Source of the DNA: Aureimonas sp. AU12
GTDB lineage: Bacteria > Pseudomonadota > Alphaproteobacteria > Rhizobiales > Rhizobiaceae
Assembly: GCF_001463705.1 (NCBI RefSeq)
Contig: NZ_BBWH01000036.1
Coordinates: forward strand, 1 to 64,000
Reading direction: 5' to 3'
Length of the DNA: 64,000 bases
The notes below the pieces were generated by a model. It had not been told where the DNA came from and ran no database searches. It saw only the letters and a program-made list of their open reading frames with translations. A program made the position numbers and the translations under genes. Position 1 is the first letter of the stretch. The number at the start of each line of letters is the position of its first letter. Below are positions 40,657-48,174 of the stretch, in pieces.

Positions 40657-42213
40657 ATGACCCAGAACCCGCCCCTCGCCACCCCGGCCAGCCTGAAGGC
40701 CGAAACGGCCGCGATCCTCGCGACCCTCGGCATCGAGGCCGGTCGGCTCAGCGGCGGCGACCTCCCCGTGCGCTCGCCGGTCACCGGCGAGGAAATCGCC
40801 CGGCTGCAGACGGCTTCGGCCGCGCAGGCCGGCGCGGCGGTCGAGGCGGCCCATGCCGCGTTCCTCGAGTGGCGCGACGTGCCGGCGCCCAAGCGCGGCG
40901 AGCTCGTGCGCCTGCTCGGCGAGGAGCTGCGCGCGAGCAAGGACGCGCTCGGGCGCCTCGTCTCGATCGAGGTCGGCAAGGTCACCTCCGAGGGCCTCGG
41001 CGAGGTGCAGGAGATGATCGACATCTGCGACTTCGCGGTCGGCCTGTCGCGCCAGCTCTACGGCCTGACGATCGCCACCGAGCGCGGCGAGCACCGGATG
41101 ATGGAGACCTGGCACCCGCTCGGCGTCGTCGCCATCATTTCGGCCTTCAACTTCCCCGTCGCCGTCTGGTCGTGGAACGCGGCGCTGGCGCTCGTCTGCG
41201 GCAATCCCTGCCTCTGGAAGCCCTCCGAGAAGACGCCGCTGACGGCGCTGGCCACGCAGGCGCTCTTCGAGCGGGCGCTGGCACGCTACCGCGACGACGG
41301 CGGCACCGCGCCGGACGCGCTCTCGACGCTTCTCATCGGCGGGCGCGAGGTCGGCGAAGCGCTCGTCGACCATCCCAAGGTGCCGCTCGTCTCGGCCACG
41401 GGCTCGACCGCGATGGGCCGCGCGGTGGGACCGCGCGTCGCGCAGCGCTTCGGCCGCTCGCTGCTCGAGCTCGGCGGCAACAATGCCGCGATCGTCTGCC
41501 CCACGGCCGATCTCGACCTGACGCTGCGCGGCGTCGCCTTCGCCGCGATGGGCACGGCCGGCCAGCGCTGCACGACGCTGCGCCGCCTCTTCGTCCATGA
41601 CGACGTCTACGACACGCTCGTTCCCCGCCTGCAATCGGCCTATGGCTCAGTGAGCGTCGGCAATCCGCTCGTGGAGGGCCATCTCGTCGGCCCGCTGATC
41701 GACGAGGCGACGTTCACGGCGATGGGCCGGGCGATCGAGGCGGCGAAGGCCGCGGGCGGGCGCGTGACCGGGGGCGAGCGGATCGCCGTCGAGGGCGCGG
41801 CGGAGGCCTTCTACGTCCGCCCGGCGCTCATCGAGATGCCCGCGCAGACCGGGCCTGTCGCGGACGAGACCTTCGCGCCGATCCTCTACGTCATCCGCAC
41901 GCGCTCCTTCGACGAGGCCCTGGCGCTGCAGAACGACGTGCCGCAGGGCCTCTCCTCCTCGATCTTCACCAACGACCTGCGCGAGGCCGAGACCTTCCTC
42001 TCGGCGCGTGGATCGGACTGCGGCATCGCCAACGTCAATATCGGCCCGTCCGGGGCCGAGATCGGCGGCGCGTTCGGCGGCGAGAAGGAGACCGGGGGCG
42101 GGCGCGAGAGCGGCTCGGATGCCTGGCGCGCCTACATGCGCCGCGCCACCAACACGATCAACTACGGCCGCACCCTGCCGCTGGCGCAGGGCGTCAAGTT
42201 CGACGTCGGGTAA
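40657..42213 (+). CDS. amaB: Piperideine-6-carboxylate / 2-aminoadipate semialdehyde dehydrogenase (ALDH7, AmaB)
   Basis: AmaB oxidises 2-aminoadipate semialdehyde to 2-aminoadipate with NAD. The 518-aa product is an ALDH7 (antiquitin-like) member: VAIISAFNFPVAVWSWNAAL (NAD-binding loop), ELGGNNAAIVCPTADLDLTL with the catalytic Glu, and the catalytic cysteine in FAAMGTAGQRCTTLRRLFVH. The NNAAIV and QRCTTLRR signatures separate this family from other ALDHs. It follows the FAD oxidase by 13 bp. The aminotransferase that would yield 2-oxoadipate (AmaC) is not in this operon. Confidence 0.93.
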   Translation: MTQNPPLATPASLKAETAAILATLGIEAGRLSGGDLPVRSPVTGEEIARLQTASAAQAGAAVEAAHAAFLEWRDVPAPKRGELVRLLGEELRASKDALGRLVSIEVGKVTSEGLGEVQEMIDICDFAVGLSRQLYGLTIATERGEHRMMETWHPLGVVAIISAFNFPVAVWSWNAALALVCGNPCLWKPSEKTPLTALATQALFERALARYRDDGGTAPDALSTLLIGGREVGEALVDHPKVPLVSATGSTAMGRAVGPRVAQRFGRSLLELGGNNAAIVCPTADLDLTLRGVAFAAMGTAGQRCTTLRRLFVHDDVYDTLVPRLQSAYGSVSVGNPLVEGHLVGPLIDEATFTAMGRAIEAAKAAGGRVTGGERIAVEGAAEAFYVRPALIEMPAQTGPVADETFAPILYVIRTRSFDEALALQNDVPQGLSSSIFTNDLREAETFLSARGSDCGIANVNIGPSGAEIGGAFGGEKETGGGRESGSDAWRAYMRRATNTINYGRTLPLAQGVKFDVG

Positions 42214-42260
42214 GAGCCGACGGCCCGGCGCTTGAATCGCGGCGGCGGGCATGGTGGTCT

Positions 42261-42279
42261 CCGGGGCATTCGGCCCCGG
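42261..42279 (+). promoter_or_regulatory. Hairpin in the lysR leader
   Basis: CCGGGGC (42261-42267) pairs with GCCCCGG (42273-42279), flanked by GGTC and GACC. The stem ends 9 nt before the lysR ATG at 42289, so it overlaps the ribosome-binding region. It could block translation or end the amaB transcript. There is no T tract. Confidence 0.5.
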
Positions 42280-42288
42280 AATGACCTG

Positions 42289-43242
42289 ATGCAGATTCCC
42301 CGACGCTTCCTGCCCTCGATCGGGCTTCTCAGCGCCTTCGAGGCGGCCGCGCGCACCGCCAGCTTCACGGCGGCCGCGCGCGAGTTGAACCTGACGCAGA
42401 GCGCCATCAGCCGGCAGATCCGGGCGCTGGAGGAGCAGATCGGCGTCGCGCTCTTCCACCGCGAGCGCCAGACGGTGCGCCTGACGCCGGCGGGCGAGGC
42501 CTATGCCCGCGACATCCGCGACGCGCTGCGCCGCATCTCCACCGCCTCGCTCAACCTTCGCGCCAATCCGCAGGGCGGCACGCTCAATCTGGCGATCCTG
42601 CCGACCTTCGGCACGCGCTGGCTGGCGCCGCGCCTGCCCGACTTCCTCAGCCGCCATCCCGGCATCACCGTCAATCTCGCGACGCGGCTGGTGGAGTTCG
42701 ACTTCCGCCTCGACACGATGGACGCCGCCATCCATTTCGGGGCGCCGGACTGGCCGGGCACCAACCACCTGATGCTGAGCACGGAAACGGTGATGCCGAT
42801 GGCGAGCCCCGCCTTCCTCGCCGCCCATCCCGTGGACGGGGATCCGCAGGCGCTGCGCGCCCTGCCTCTCCTCCACATCACCTCGCGCCCCGACGCCTGG
42901 GAGCGCTGGCTGTCGGGCAACGGCGTCGCCGACCACGGCGTGACGGGCATGCTCTTCGACCAGTTCGCGACGATGGCCCAGGCGGCGATGTCGGGGCTCG
43001 GCGTCGCCCTCCTGCCGACCTTCCTCGTCGAGCGCGAGATCGAGCGCGGCGAGCTCGTGCCCGTGATCGACCGGCCGATGCGCAGCCGCGAGGCCTATCA
43101 TCTCGTCTGGCCTGACGACCGCGAGCGCTATCCTCCGCTCACCGCGTTTCGAACCTGGCTTTCGGGAATCGTCGGTCCGGACATGCCGTCGGCCGAGGGG
43201 TCGCCGATCACATGCGCGTCGGCACGCCGTTCTTCTCGATGA
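42289..43242 (+). CDS. LysR-family regulator of the lysine-degradation cluster
   Basis: The 317-aa product (ATG 42289) has an N-terminal winged helix-turn-helix (LLSAFEAAARTASFTAAARE and LNLTQSAISRQIRALEEQIG) and a LysR substrate domain with PTFGTRWLAPRLPDFLSRHP and AMSGLGVALLPTFLVEREIE. The open frame upstream (from 42232) is not used because MQIPRRFLPS is the usual start of this group. It probably senses a pathway intermediate and regulates hglS-amaA-amaB. Its 3' end overlaps the convergent pyruvyl transferase gene by 35 nt. Confidence 0.9.
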   Translation: MQIPRRFLPSIGLLSAFEAAARTASFTAAARELNLTQSAISRQIRALEEQIGVALFHRERQTVRLTPAGEAYARDIRDALRRISTASLNLRANPQGGTLNLAILPTFGTRWLAPRLPDFLSRHPGITVNLATRLVEFDFRLDTMDAAIHFGAPDWPGTNHLMLSTETVMPMASPAFLAAHPVDGDPQALRALPLLHITSRPDAWERWLSGNGVADHGVTGMLFDQFATMAQAAMSGLGVALLPTFLVEREIERGELVPVIDRPMRSREAYHLVWPDDRERYPPLTAFRTWLSGIVGPDMPSAEGSPITCASARRSSR

Positions 43243-44338
43243 AGGCCTTCATCCGGTCGTAGCGCTCGGCGAAGAGCTGGCTGAAGCGCTCGAAGCGCGA
43301 GGGCGCCAGCGCCTCGGCCAGCGTCTGCCGCTCGAAGGCCTCGGGGCTGTAGATCGGCAGGTCGAAGGTCTCGGCGAGTTCCCGCGAACGCGTGTCGTAG
43401 GAGAAGAGGACGCCGGGCACGCCCACCGCCACCGCAGGCAGCACGGCATGGACGCGGTAGCCGAGCGCGGCGTCGAACTGCGTCGCATAGACGTCGTAGT
43501 CGCCGGGCGCGCCGACATAGTAGAGCCGGCTCTCGTAGAGATGCTTGAGCAGCGCGCCCGTCGTTTCGTCGAACCAGCCTTCGGCGATCAGCTTGGCGGT
43601 GGCCTTGTCCATGTGGCGCGGCGACTTGAAGAAGAACGCCTTTTCCTCCGGCTCGCCGTGGCAGGAGAGGAAGAGGTCGGAGCCCAGATGCAGCTTGGCG
43701 ATGATGCGCTTCTGCGTGGCGATGAAGGCCGCCGGATCCACGGCATAGGTCGAGCCGACCTCGCGGCGCAGGCTGAAGGTGACGCGCTTGGGGCCGTCCG
43801 GCGCATGACGCAGCACCATGTTGCGGTCGCGGGCCCGGAAGATCGACGGGCAACCGACGATTTCCAGATTGTGGATGCCGTTGCGGTGCAGCGTCTCGGC
43901 CGAGAAGGCGCCGCGCACGCCGATCGTGGCGCGCTCGGCGATCGCCTGCCAGACGCGGCGCCCTTCCGTCGGCAGGATGATCGGGCGCTCGGTCTCGGCC
44001 TGCGCGCCGACGCCGATGCACACCACCGGCATGTCCAGCGCCTCGATCCATTCGAGGAAATGGCCCCAGTCCATGTGCTCGTGGATGTAGTTGGAGCCGC
44101 GCAGCAGGATGAAGTCGCAATTGTCCTTGATGCGCCGGACCTCGGCCTCGTTCACCGGCTCGTCGATGTTGAGGAGATGCCCTTCCGAGTAGTTCACGAG
44201 GCGCAGGGTCGAATCGTAAACGCAGATGTCCCCGGTGTTGTAATAGTCCTCGAGGGTCTTGCGGAACGGCGTGTCGAACCAGACCGCCTCGTGGTTGTTC
44301 AGCCGGCGACCAGAATATTTGACCAGGGCAGCACGCAT
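43208..44338 (-). CDS. Polysaccharide pyruvyl transferase family protein
   Basis: The 376-aa product resembles CsaB/pyruvyl transferases that add ketal-linked pyruvate to surface glycans, often for S-layer or SLH-type anchoring. It has a Rossmann-like core: NTGDICVYDSTLRLVNYSEG, DFILLRGSNYIHEHMDWGHF, VVCIGVGAQAETERPIILPT, TIGVRGAFSAETLHRNGIHN, and a second half with LGYRVHAVLPAVAVGVPGVL and FSYDTRSRELAETF, which carries the conserved RxH of the family. It is downstream of the SapC operon, after a 107-bp gap holding a TATATA-type AT-rich spot. Its action on a secreted glycan is inferred. Confidence 0.85.
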   Translation of the reverse strand: MRAALVKYSGRRLNNHEAVWFDTPFRKTLEDYYNTGDICVYDSTLRLVNYSEGHLLNIDEPVNEAEVRRIKDNCDFILLRGSNYIHEHMDWGHFLEWIEALDMPVVCIGVGAQAETERPIILPTEGRRVWQAIAERATIGVRGAFSAETLHRNGIHNLEIVGCPSIFRARDRNMVLRHAPDGPKRVTFSLRREVGSTYAVDPAAFIATQKRIIAKLHLGSDLFLSCHGEPEEKAFFFKSPRHMDKATAKLIAEGWFDETTGALLKHLYESRLYYVGAPGDYDVYATQFDAALGYRVHAVLPAVAVGVPGVLFSYDTRSRELAETFDLPIYSPEAFERQTLAEALAPSRFERFSQLFAERYDRMKAFIEKNGVPTRM

Positions 44339-44445
44339 GGGAAGGGCGACCTTTACGGGACAGTCCGGGCTCGGCGACGGGCTCCATCATCGCTCTGAAT
44401 GATTAAGGTTATATATGGGTATCGCCCGGCGTGACCGGTGCCTCT

Positions 44446-45696
44446 TCAGAGCATGCCGGGAAGCACCGCATCCGATGACGCCGGACCCGGCTCGTGCAGG
44501 ATGCGCAAAGCCTGCGGCAGGCAGACGCTCGCCATGTCGTAGCGCTCCAGAATCGTGCGGCGTGCCTGGCTGCCGAGTTCGGCATGCGCATCGGGATCGG
44601 CGAGCGCCGCAATGAGCGCCTCGGCGAGGCGCTCAGACCGATGGAACGGCACGAGGATGCCGTTGCTGGCGTCGATCACCTCGCGCACCGGCGCCGTGTC
44701 GGAGGCCACCACCACGCAGCCCGCCGCCATCGCCTCCAGGCACGACCACGAGAGAACGAACGGATAGGTCAGATAGGCATGGGCGCGCGAGACCCTGAGG
44801 ACGTCGAGATAGCGCGCGAACGGAACATGGCCGAGGAAGTGGACGCGGCTCGTGTCGAGCAACGGCGCCACCTCGTCGAGGAAGATGCGGTGCCAGGTCT
44901 CGCCCGGCGGCGGGCGCTGCCCGTAGGAGACGCCGAAGCCGCCGACGATGAGCACCCGCGCCTGCGGACGGGCGCGCAGGATCTCGGGCAGCGCCCGCAT
45001 GAAGACGTGGTAGCCGCGCAGCGGCTCGAGATTGCGTGCGACGAAGGTGACGACCTCGTCGCCGGCCCGGATCAGCGTCCCGTCGTCGAGGCGGATCGAG
45101 GCGGCGGGATCGGGCGCCACGATCCGCGTGTCGATGCCCTCGTGGACGGTGCGGATCTTGGCGTGGAACTCGGCCGGAAAGGTCGAGCGCTGCCACTCAG
45201 TCGGTGCGATCGCGAAGTCGCAGTCGACGAGCGCCAGAAGATTGGCGGCGTTTCGCGCGTGGAGGCCGACGATCCCGTCGACGCCGAGCGCGGGAAACTC
45301 CGGGTCGAAGTTCACGTCGGAGCCCGTCGAGCGATAGAAATACTCGCAATAGGCGACGAGCCGCGCCTCCGGAAACACGGCGCGCAGCGGCATCGCCTCG
45401 CCCCAGCCGCTATGGGCGACGACGATGTCGGGTCGGAAGCCCGTCGCCCGCAGCATGGTCGCGACATAGAGCGCCTGCTCGGCCCGCCGGCTCTCGCCAT
45501 CGAAGCGCCGCGCGAACGGATGCGTGCCCCCGACCGAGCCCGGCGGCAGCGTGTAGCGGTGCAGCACGACGCCCGGCAGCGGGCGCGAGCCGTCGGCCCC
45601 GATGGCGCGCACCTCGTTGCGCGGGTCGCTCGCCAGATGCACTGCCAGATGGCGGAACTGTGCCGGGAAGTTGTTGTGGACGAAGAGATACTTCAT
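44446..45696 (-). CDS. GT4-family glycosyltransferase
   Basis: The 416-aa product (ATG 45696) starts MKYLFVHNNFPAQFRHLAVH, a recognised opening of a GT4 subgroup. The donor domain has TFVARNLEPLRGYHVFMRAL, LIVGGFGVSYGQRPPPGETW and VLSWSCLEAMAAGCVVVASD, where the Glu of the E-x7-E-like site is visible. It is the last gene of the chain of 4-nt overlaps and is coupled to the SapC-like gene upstream. Which sugar it transfers is unknown. Surface glycan or protein glycosylation is inferred from context. Confidence 0.9.
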   Translation of the reverse strand: MKYLFVHNNFPAQFRHLAVHLASDPRNEVRAIGADGSRPLPGVVLHRYTLPPGSVGGTHPFARRFDGESRRAEQALYVATMLRATGFRPDIVVAHSGWGEAMPLRAVFPEARLVAYCEYFYRSTGSDVNFDPEFPALGVDGIVGLHARNAANLLALVDCDFAIAPTEWQRSTFPAEFHAKIRTVHEGIDTRIVAPDPAASIRLDDGTLIRAGDEVVTFVARNLEPLRGYHVFMRALPEILRARPQARVLIVGGFGVSYGQRPPPGETWHRIFLDEVAPLLDTSRVHFLGHVPFARYLDVLRVSRAHAYLTYPFVLSWSCLEAMAAGCVVVASDTAPVREVIDASNGILVPFHRSERLAEALIAALADPDAHAELGSQARRTILERYDMASVCLPQALRILHEPGPASSDAVLPGML

Positions 45697-46619
45697 GCCA
45701 CGGCGCGGGCGGCGGCGGCCCGGCCCGGCGCCTGCACTCCCTCGGCGGCGGATAGCTCCAACTCCGATTCCGGCAGGGGCGCTGCGAAATCCGCGAGGTC
45801 GCCGGCGCCGAAGAGGTCGAAGAGGTCGCTGGCGTCGAGCGCGAAGTTCATCGATTCGAGGTTGGCGAGGACGATGTCCATCGGGTCGCCCCGCGCGACG
45901 CTCCCCTCCTCCGCCGCGACGGCGGCGGCGGCCGGACGGCGCTCGGGCGCAGGCAGGCGCTCGGGATGGAGATGCCGGCGCGAGAAGAGGATGGCGGTGG
46001 CGAGATCCAGCGGCAGGAAGGAGCGGCTGGCGAGTGCGGCCACCGCGCCGGCGTCGAGCGCCCCCAGGCGTGCGGCATCCACCGTGCAGTCGGCCGCCTC
46101 CTGCCCGCGCGGGTCGCGCAGCGGCACGAGCACGTTGGAGATGCGCAGGAGATCGAGCGCGCCGGAGAGGCGGAGCGCGCCGGCGCGCGTCATCGTCAGC
46201 GTGTTGCGGATGGCCGCCAGCTCCGGCGACAGGGTGCCCGCCGCCGGGTCCAGTGCCACCGGCATGCCCCAAGGCCCGACGAGGCCGGCCTCGGCCACGA
46301 CGTCGATCTCGTCGATCGGCCGCCCGCCGGTGCGGTTCGAGAGGAGAAACGGATAGGTGCGCAGCGCCAGCGGCAGGTAGCCGCCGCGCCAGCGCCCCTC
46401 GGCGTCCACCGCCGGGCGCTGGAGGAAGGCGGGATGAACGAGGGCGCCGAGGCGCGGCACGCCGCCGAGCGTTCGCACCGCCAGCGGCAGGTGGTGGGCG
46501 GTCAGGTGGAACTCGGTGTCGTTCACCGGGATCCAGGCAAGCTGCGCGGCAAAGCCGAAATGCTCGGGCGGGCGGAACTTCGCGTCCGCCATCGCAGCGA
46601 GCGGCTTCAGCGTCATCAT
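45693..46619 (-). CDS. SapC-like protein, first copy
   Basis: The 308-aa product resembles SapC-type proteins (known from Campylobacter S-layer secretion clusters and alphaproteobacteria). Blocks seen: FGFAAQLAWIPVNDTEFHLT, YLPLALRTYPFLLSNRTGGR, DEAGL-like region DVVAEAGLVGPWG, and a C-terminal SRSFLPLDLATAILFSR. A low-complexity Ala/Pro/Glu tail follows (residues ~230-308). There is no signal peptide. The start is the ATG at 46619, which overlaps the stop of the second SapC-like gene (ATGA). An ATG one codon in is an alternative. Confidence 0.82.
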   Translation of the reverse strand: MMTLKPLAAMADAKFRPPEHFGFAAQLAWIPVNDTEFHLTAHHLPLAVRTLGGVPRLGALVHPAFLQRPAVDAEGRWRGGYLPLALRTYPFLLSNRTGGRPIDEIDVVAEAGLVGPWGMPVALDPAAGTLSPELAAIRNTLTMTRAGALRLSGALDLLRISNVLVPLRDPRGQEAADCTVDAARLGALDAGAVAALASRSFLPLDLATAILFSRRHLHPERLPAPERRPAAAAVAAEEGSVARGDPMDIVLANLESMNFALDASDLFDLFGAGDLADFAAPLPESELELSAAEGVQAPGRAAAARAVA

Positions 46620-47338
46620 GGCCGCGCCCCAGCGGTGACCGCGGCACGCGCCGCCGAGAGGAGCGCGGCGGCGCGAAACAGCGACAGGCGGTGATGGCCG
46701 AGAAGGCGCGCCGCCGCGATACCGAAGCGCGCGACGACCGGCGCGAGACGCGGCGTGTCGAAGGCGCCGGCCGGCACCACCGCAAGCCCGCCGACGTCGC
46801 AGGAGCGCCCAAAGCCGAGGTCGAAACGCAGAGGCCAGGGCTCGAGCAGGCCGAGTTCGCCAAGCGCCCGGCCGATCGCCAGGGTCCGCTCGTGATCGCG
46901 TTCGAAGAGGTCGAGGGCGCGCAGCCGCAGCTCCGCCCCGTGCGAGAGCCGCCCGTCGGCGGTGGTGATCGGCGCGCCGGCATCGGTCGGCAGGTCGGCG
47001 CCGGCCACATCGATCAGCCGGGTGTTGCCCGCCGCCTTCAGCGGCCCGGCGGGAAACACGAAGGGATAGGCCTGGAAGAGCAGCGGCAGCAGCGCCAGCG
47101 AACGCTCGGTGCCCGGCGGAAAGCCGGTGCCGTCGTCGAGCAGGGACCTGAGGACGCAAAGCCGCGGCCCGTCCTCGCCGCGCTGCCAGACCACCGGAAA
47201 GCTCGCCGCGAAGCGCTCGGCCTCGGCGGCGGCGATGGGCACGACGGGGGTGCGGCGCGGCAGCGGATAGGCGAAGGGCGAATAGATGCGCGAGGCCATC
47301 CGCTCGCCCCGCAGCGCCTCGGCGGTTTCGAAGATCAT
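46616..47338 (-). CDS. SapC-like protein, second copy
   Basis: The 240-aa product (ATG 47338) has the SapC layout: RIYSPFAYPLPRRTPVVPIA, FAASFPVVWQRGEDGPRLCV, LLPLLFQAYPFVFPAGPLKA, and the central acidic helix region ERDHERTLAIGRALGELGLL. It is distantly paralogous to the 308-aa gene beside it, sharing order but little identity. It is coupled on both sides by 4-nt overlaps. The family role (S-layer or surface-protein secretion) is known only by association, and how a cytosolic protein acts is unclear. Confidence 0.8.
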   Translation of the reverse strand: MIFETAEALRGERMASRIYSPFAYPLPRRTPVVPIAAAEAERFAASFPVVWQRGEDGPRLCVLRSLLDDGTGFPPGTERSLALLPLLFQAYPFVFPAGPLKAAGNTRLIDVAGADLPTDAGAPITTADGRLSHGAELRLRALDLFERDHERTLAIGRALGELGLLEPWPLRFDLGFGRSCDVGGLAVVPAGAFDTPRLAPVVARFGIAAARLLGHHRLSLFRAAALLSAARAAVTAGARP

Positions 47339-48174
47339 CGCGACGCCTCGGGGCGCGAGGGCACGAAGGCGGCGAAGGGCGCGGGCGCATCGCCGGCCCG
47401 GAAGGCGATGGCGCCATCGAGGTCGAGAAGCAGCAGCGTGCGGCGACCAAAGGCGTATTCGACGCCGCCGCCCGCCTCCAGTGGCTGGTCGCGCAGGTGC
47501 GATCCCTCGACGAGTTCGAGATGGCGCTCGTCCGTCGACCAGAGGCCGATCACCGGCGGTACGAAGGGAAAGGCCGCACGCACCTCGCGGCGGATGGCGG
47601 CGAGATCGGCGGGCCGCACGCCCTCGCGGATCTCGACGTCGATCGCCGTGTGCATGTGGAGTTCGATGAGTTCGGCCGCGTGCAGCGCCACCTCGTCGCA
47701 GACCGCGGCGGGATCGCGCCCCTGCATCGGCATGCGCATCGCCAGCGGGTGGACGCCGAACTGGGCGAGGCCTCGCAGCGCGTCGTAATGGGGCTGCGTC
47801 AGCCACCCGCGCGCCAGCATCCACGACAGCGCGGCGGGGTCGCGCCCCTGCCGGCGGCGGTCTTCGCCCAGCGTCTCGCGCGGCACGAAGGCGCAGGCGC
47901 CCTGCTTCAAGAGCATCGTGCCGCCGTCGAGCCGCACTTCGAGCACGCGCGGATCGTGGCCCGGCCCGAGCGCCACGGGAAAGCCGAAGCCGACGACGCC
48001 GTCGCCCAGGCCCGCATCGGCGAGATCCTGCCGGAAGAGGTCCACCGTGCCGCCGCCGACGCAGGTCTCGTCGTGGAAGGCGAGGACATGGCTGCCGGTC
48101 AGCGGCACCCGATCGCAATGGATCCAGCCCTCGACGCGCTGGCGCGAGGCGAGGTCGATATGGCCGCGGATCAT
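47335..48174 (-). CDS. GW/GDG-module protein of unknown function (279 aa)
   Basis: I do not recognise a named family. Residues 1-75 are a small module: MIRGHIDLASRQRVEGWIHC, then FRQDLADAGLGDGVVGFGFP. The same module appears in the proteins at 51826-52662, 49652-51742 and 63037-64000. Residues 100-160 are helical (RGWLTQPHYDALRGLAQFGV), and residues 185-260 hold a beta-rich domain ending GRRTLLLLDLDGAIAFRAGD. No signal peptide or membrane segment is visible. It is coupled to the glycosyltransferase upstream and SapC-like gene downstream by 4-nt overlaps, so it likely acts with them. Confidence 0.85.
   Translation of the reverse strand: MIRGHIDLASRQRVEGWIHCDRVPLTGSHVLAFHDETCVGGGTVDLFRQDLADAGLGDGVVGFGFPVALGPGHDPRVLEVRLDGGTMLLKQGACAFVPRETLGEDRRRQGRDPAALSWMLARGWLTQPHYDALRGLAQFGVHPLAMRMPMQGRDPAAVCDEVALHAAELIELHMHTAIDVEIREGVRPADLAAIRREVRAAFPFVPPVIGLWSTDERHLELVEGSHLRDQPLEAGGGVEYAFGRRTLLLLDLDGAIAFRAGDAPAPFAAFVPSRPEASR

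Noticed and set aside
37782-41024. A 1080-codon minus-strand open frame over hglS, the FAD oxidase and amaB
   Set aside because: Antisense to three clear enzyme genes; composition is typical of high-GC shadow frames and no domain is visible.
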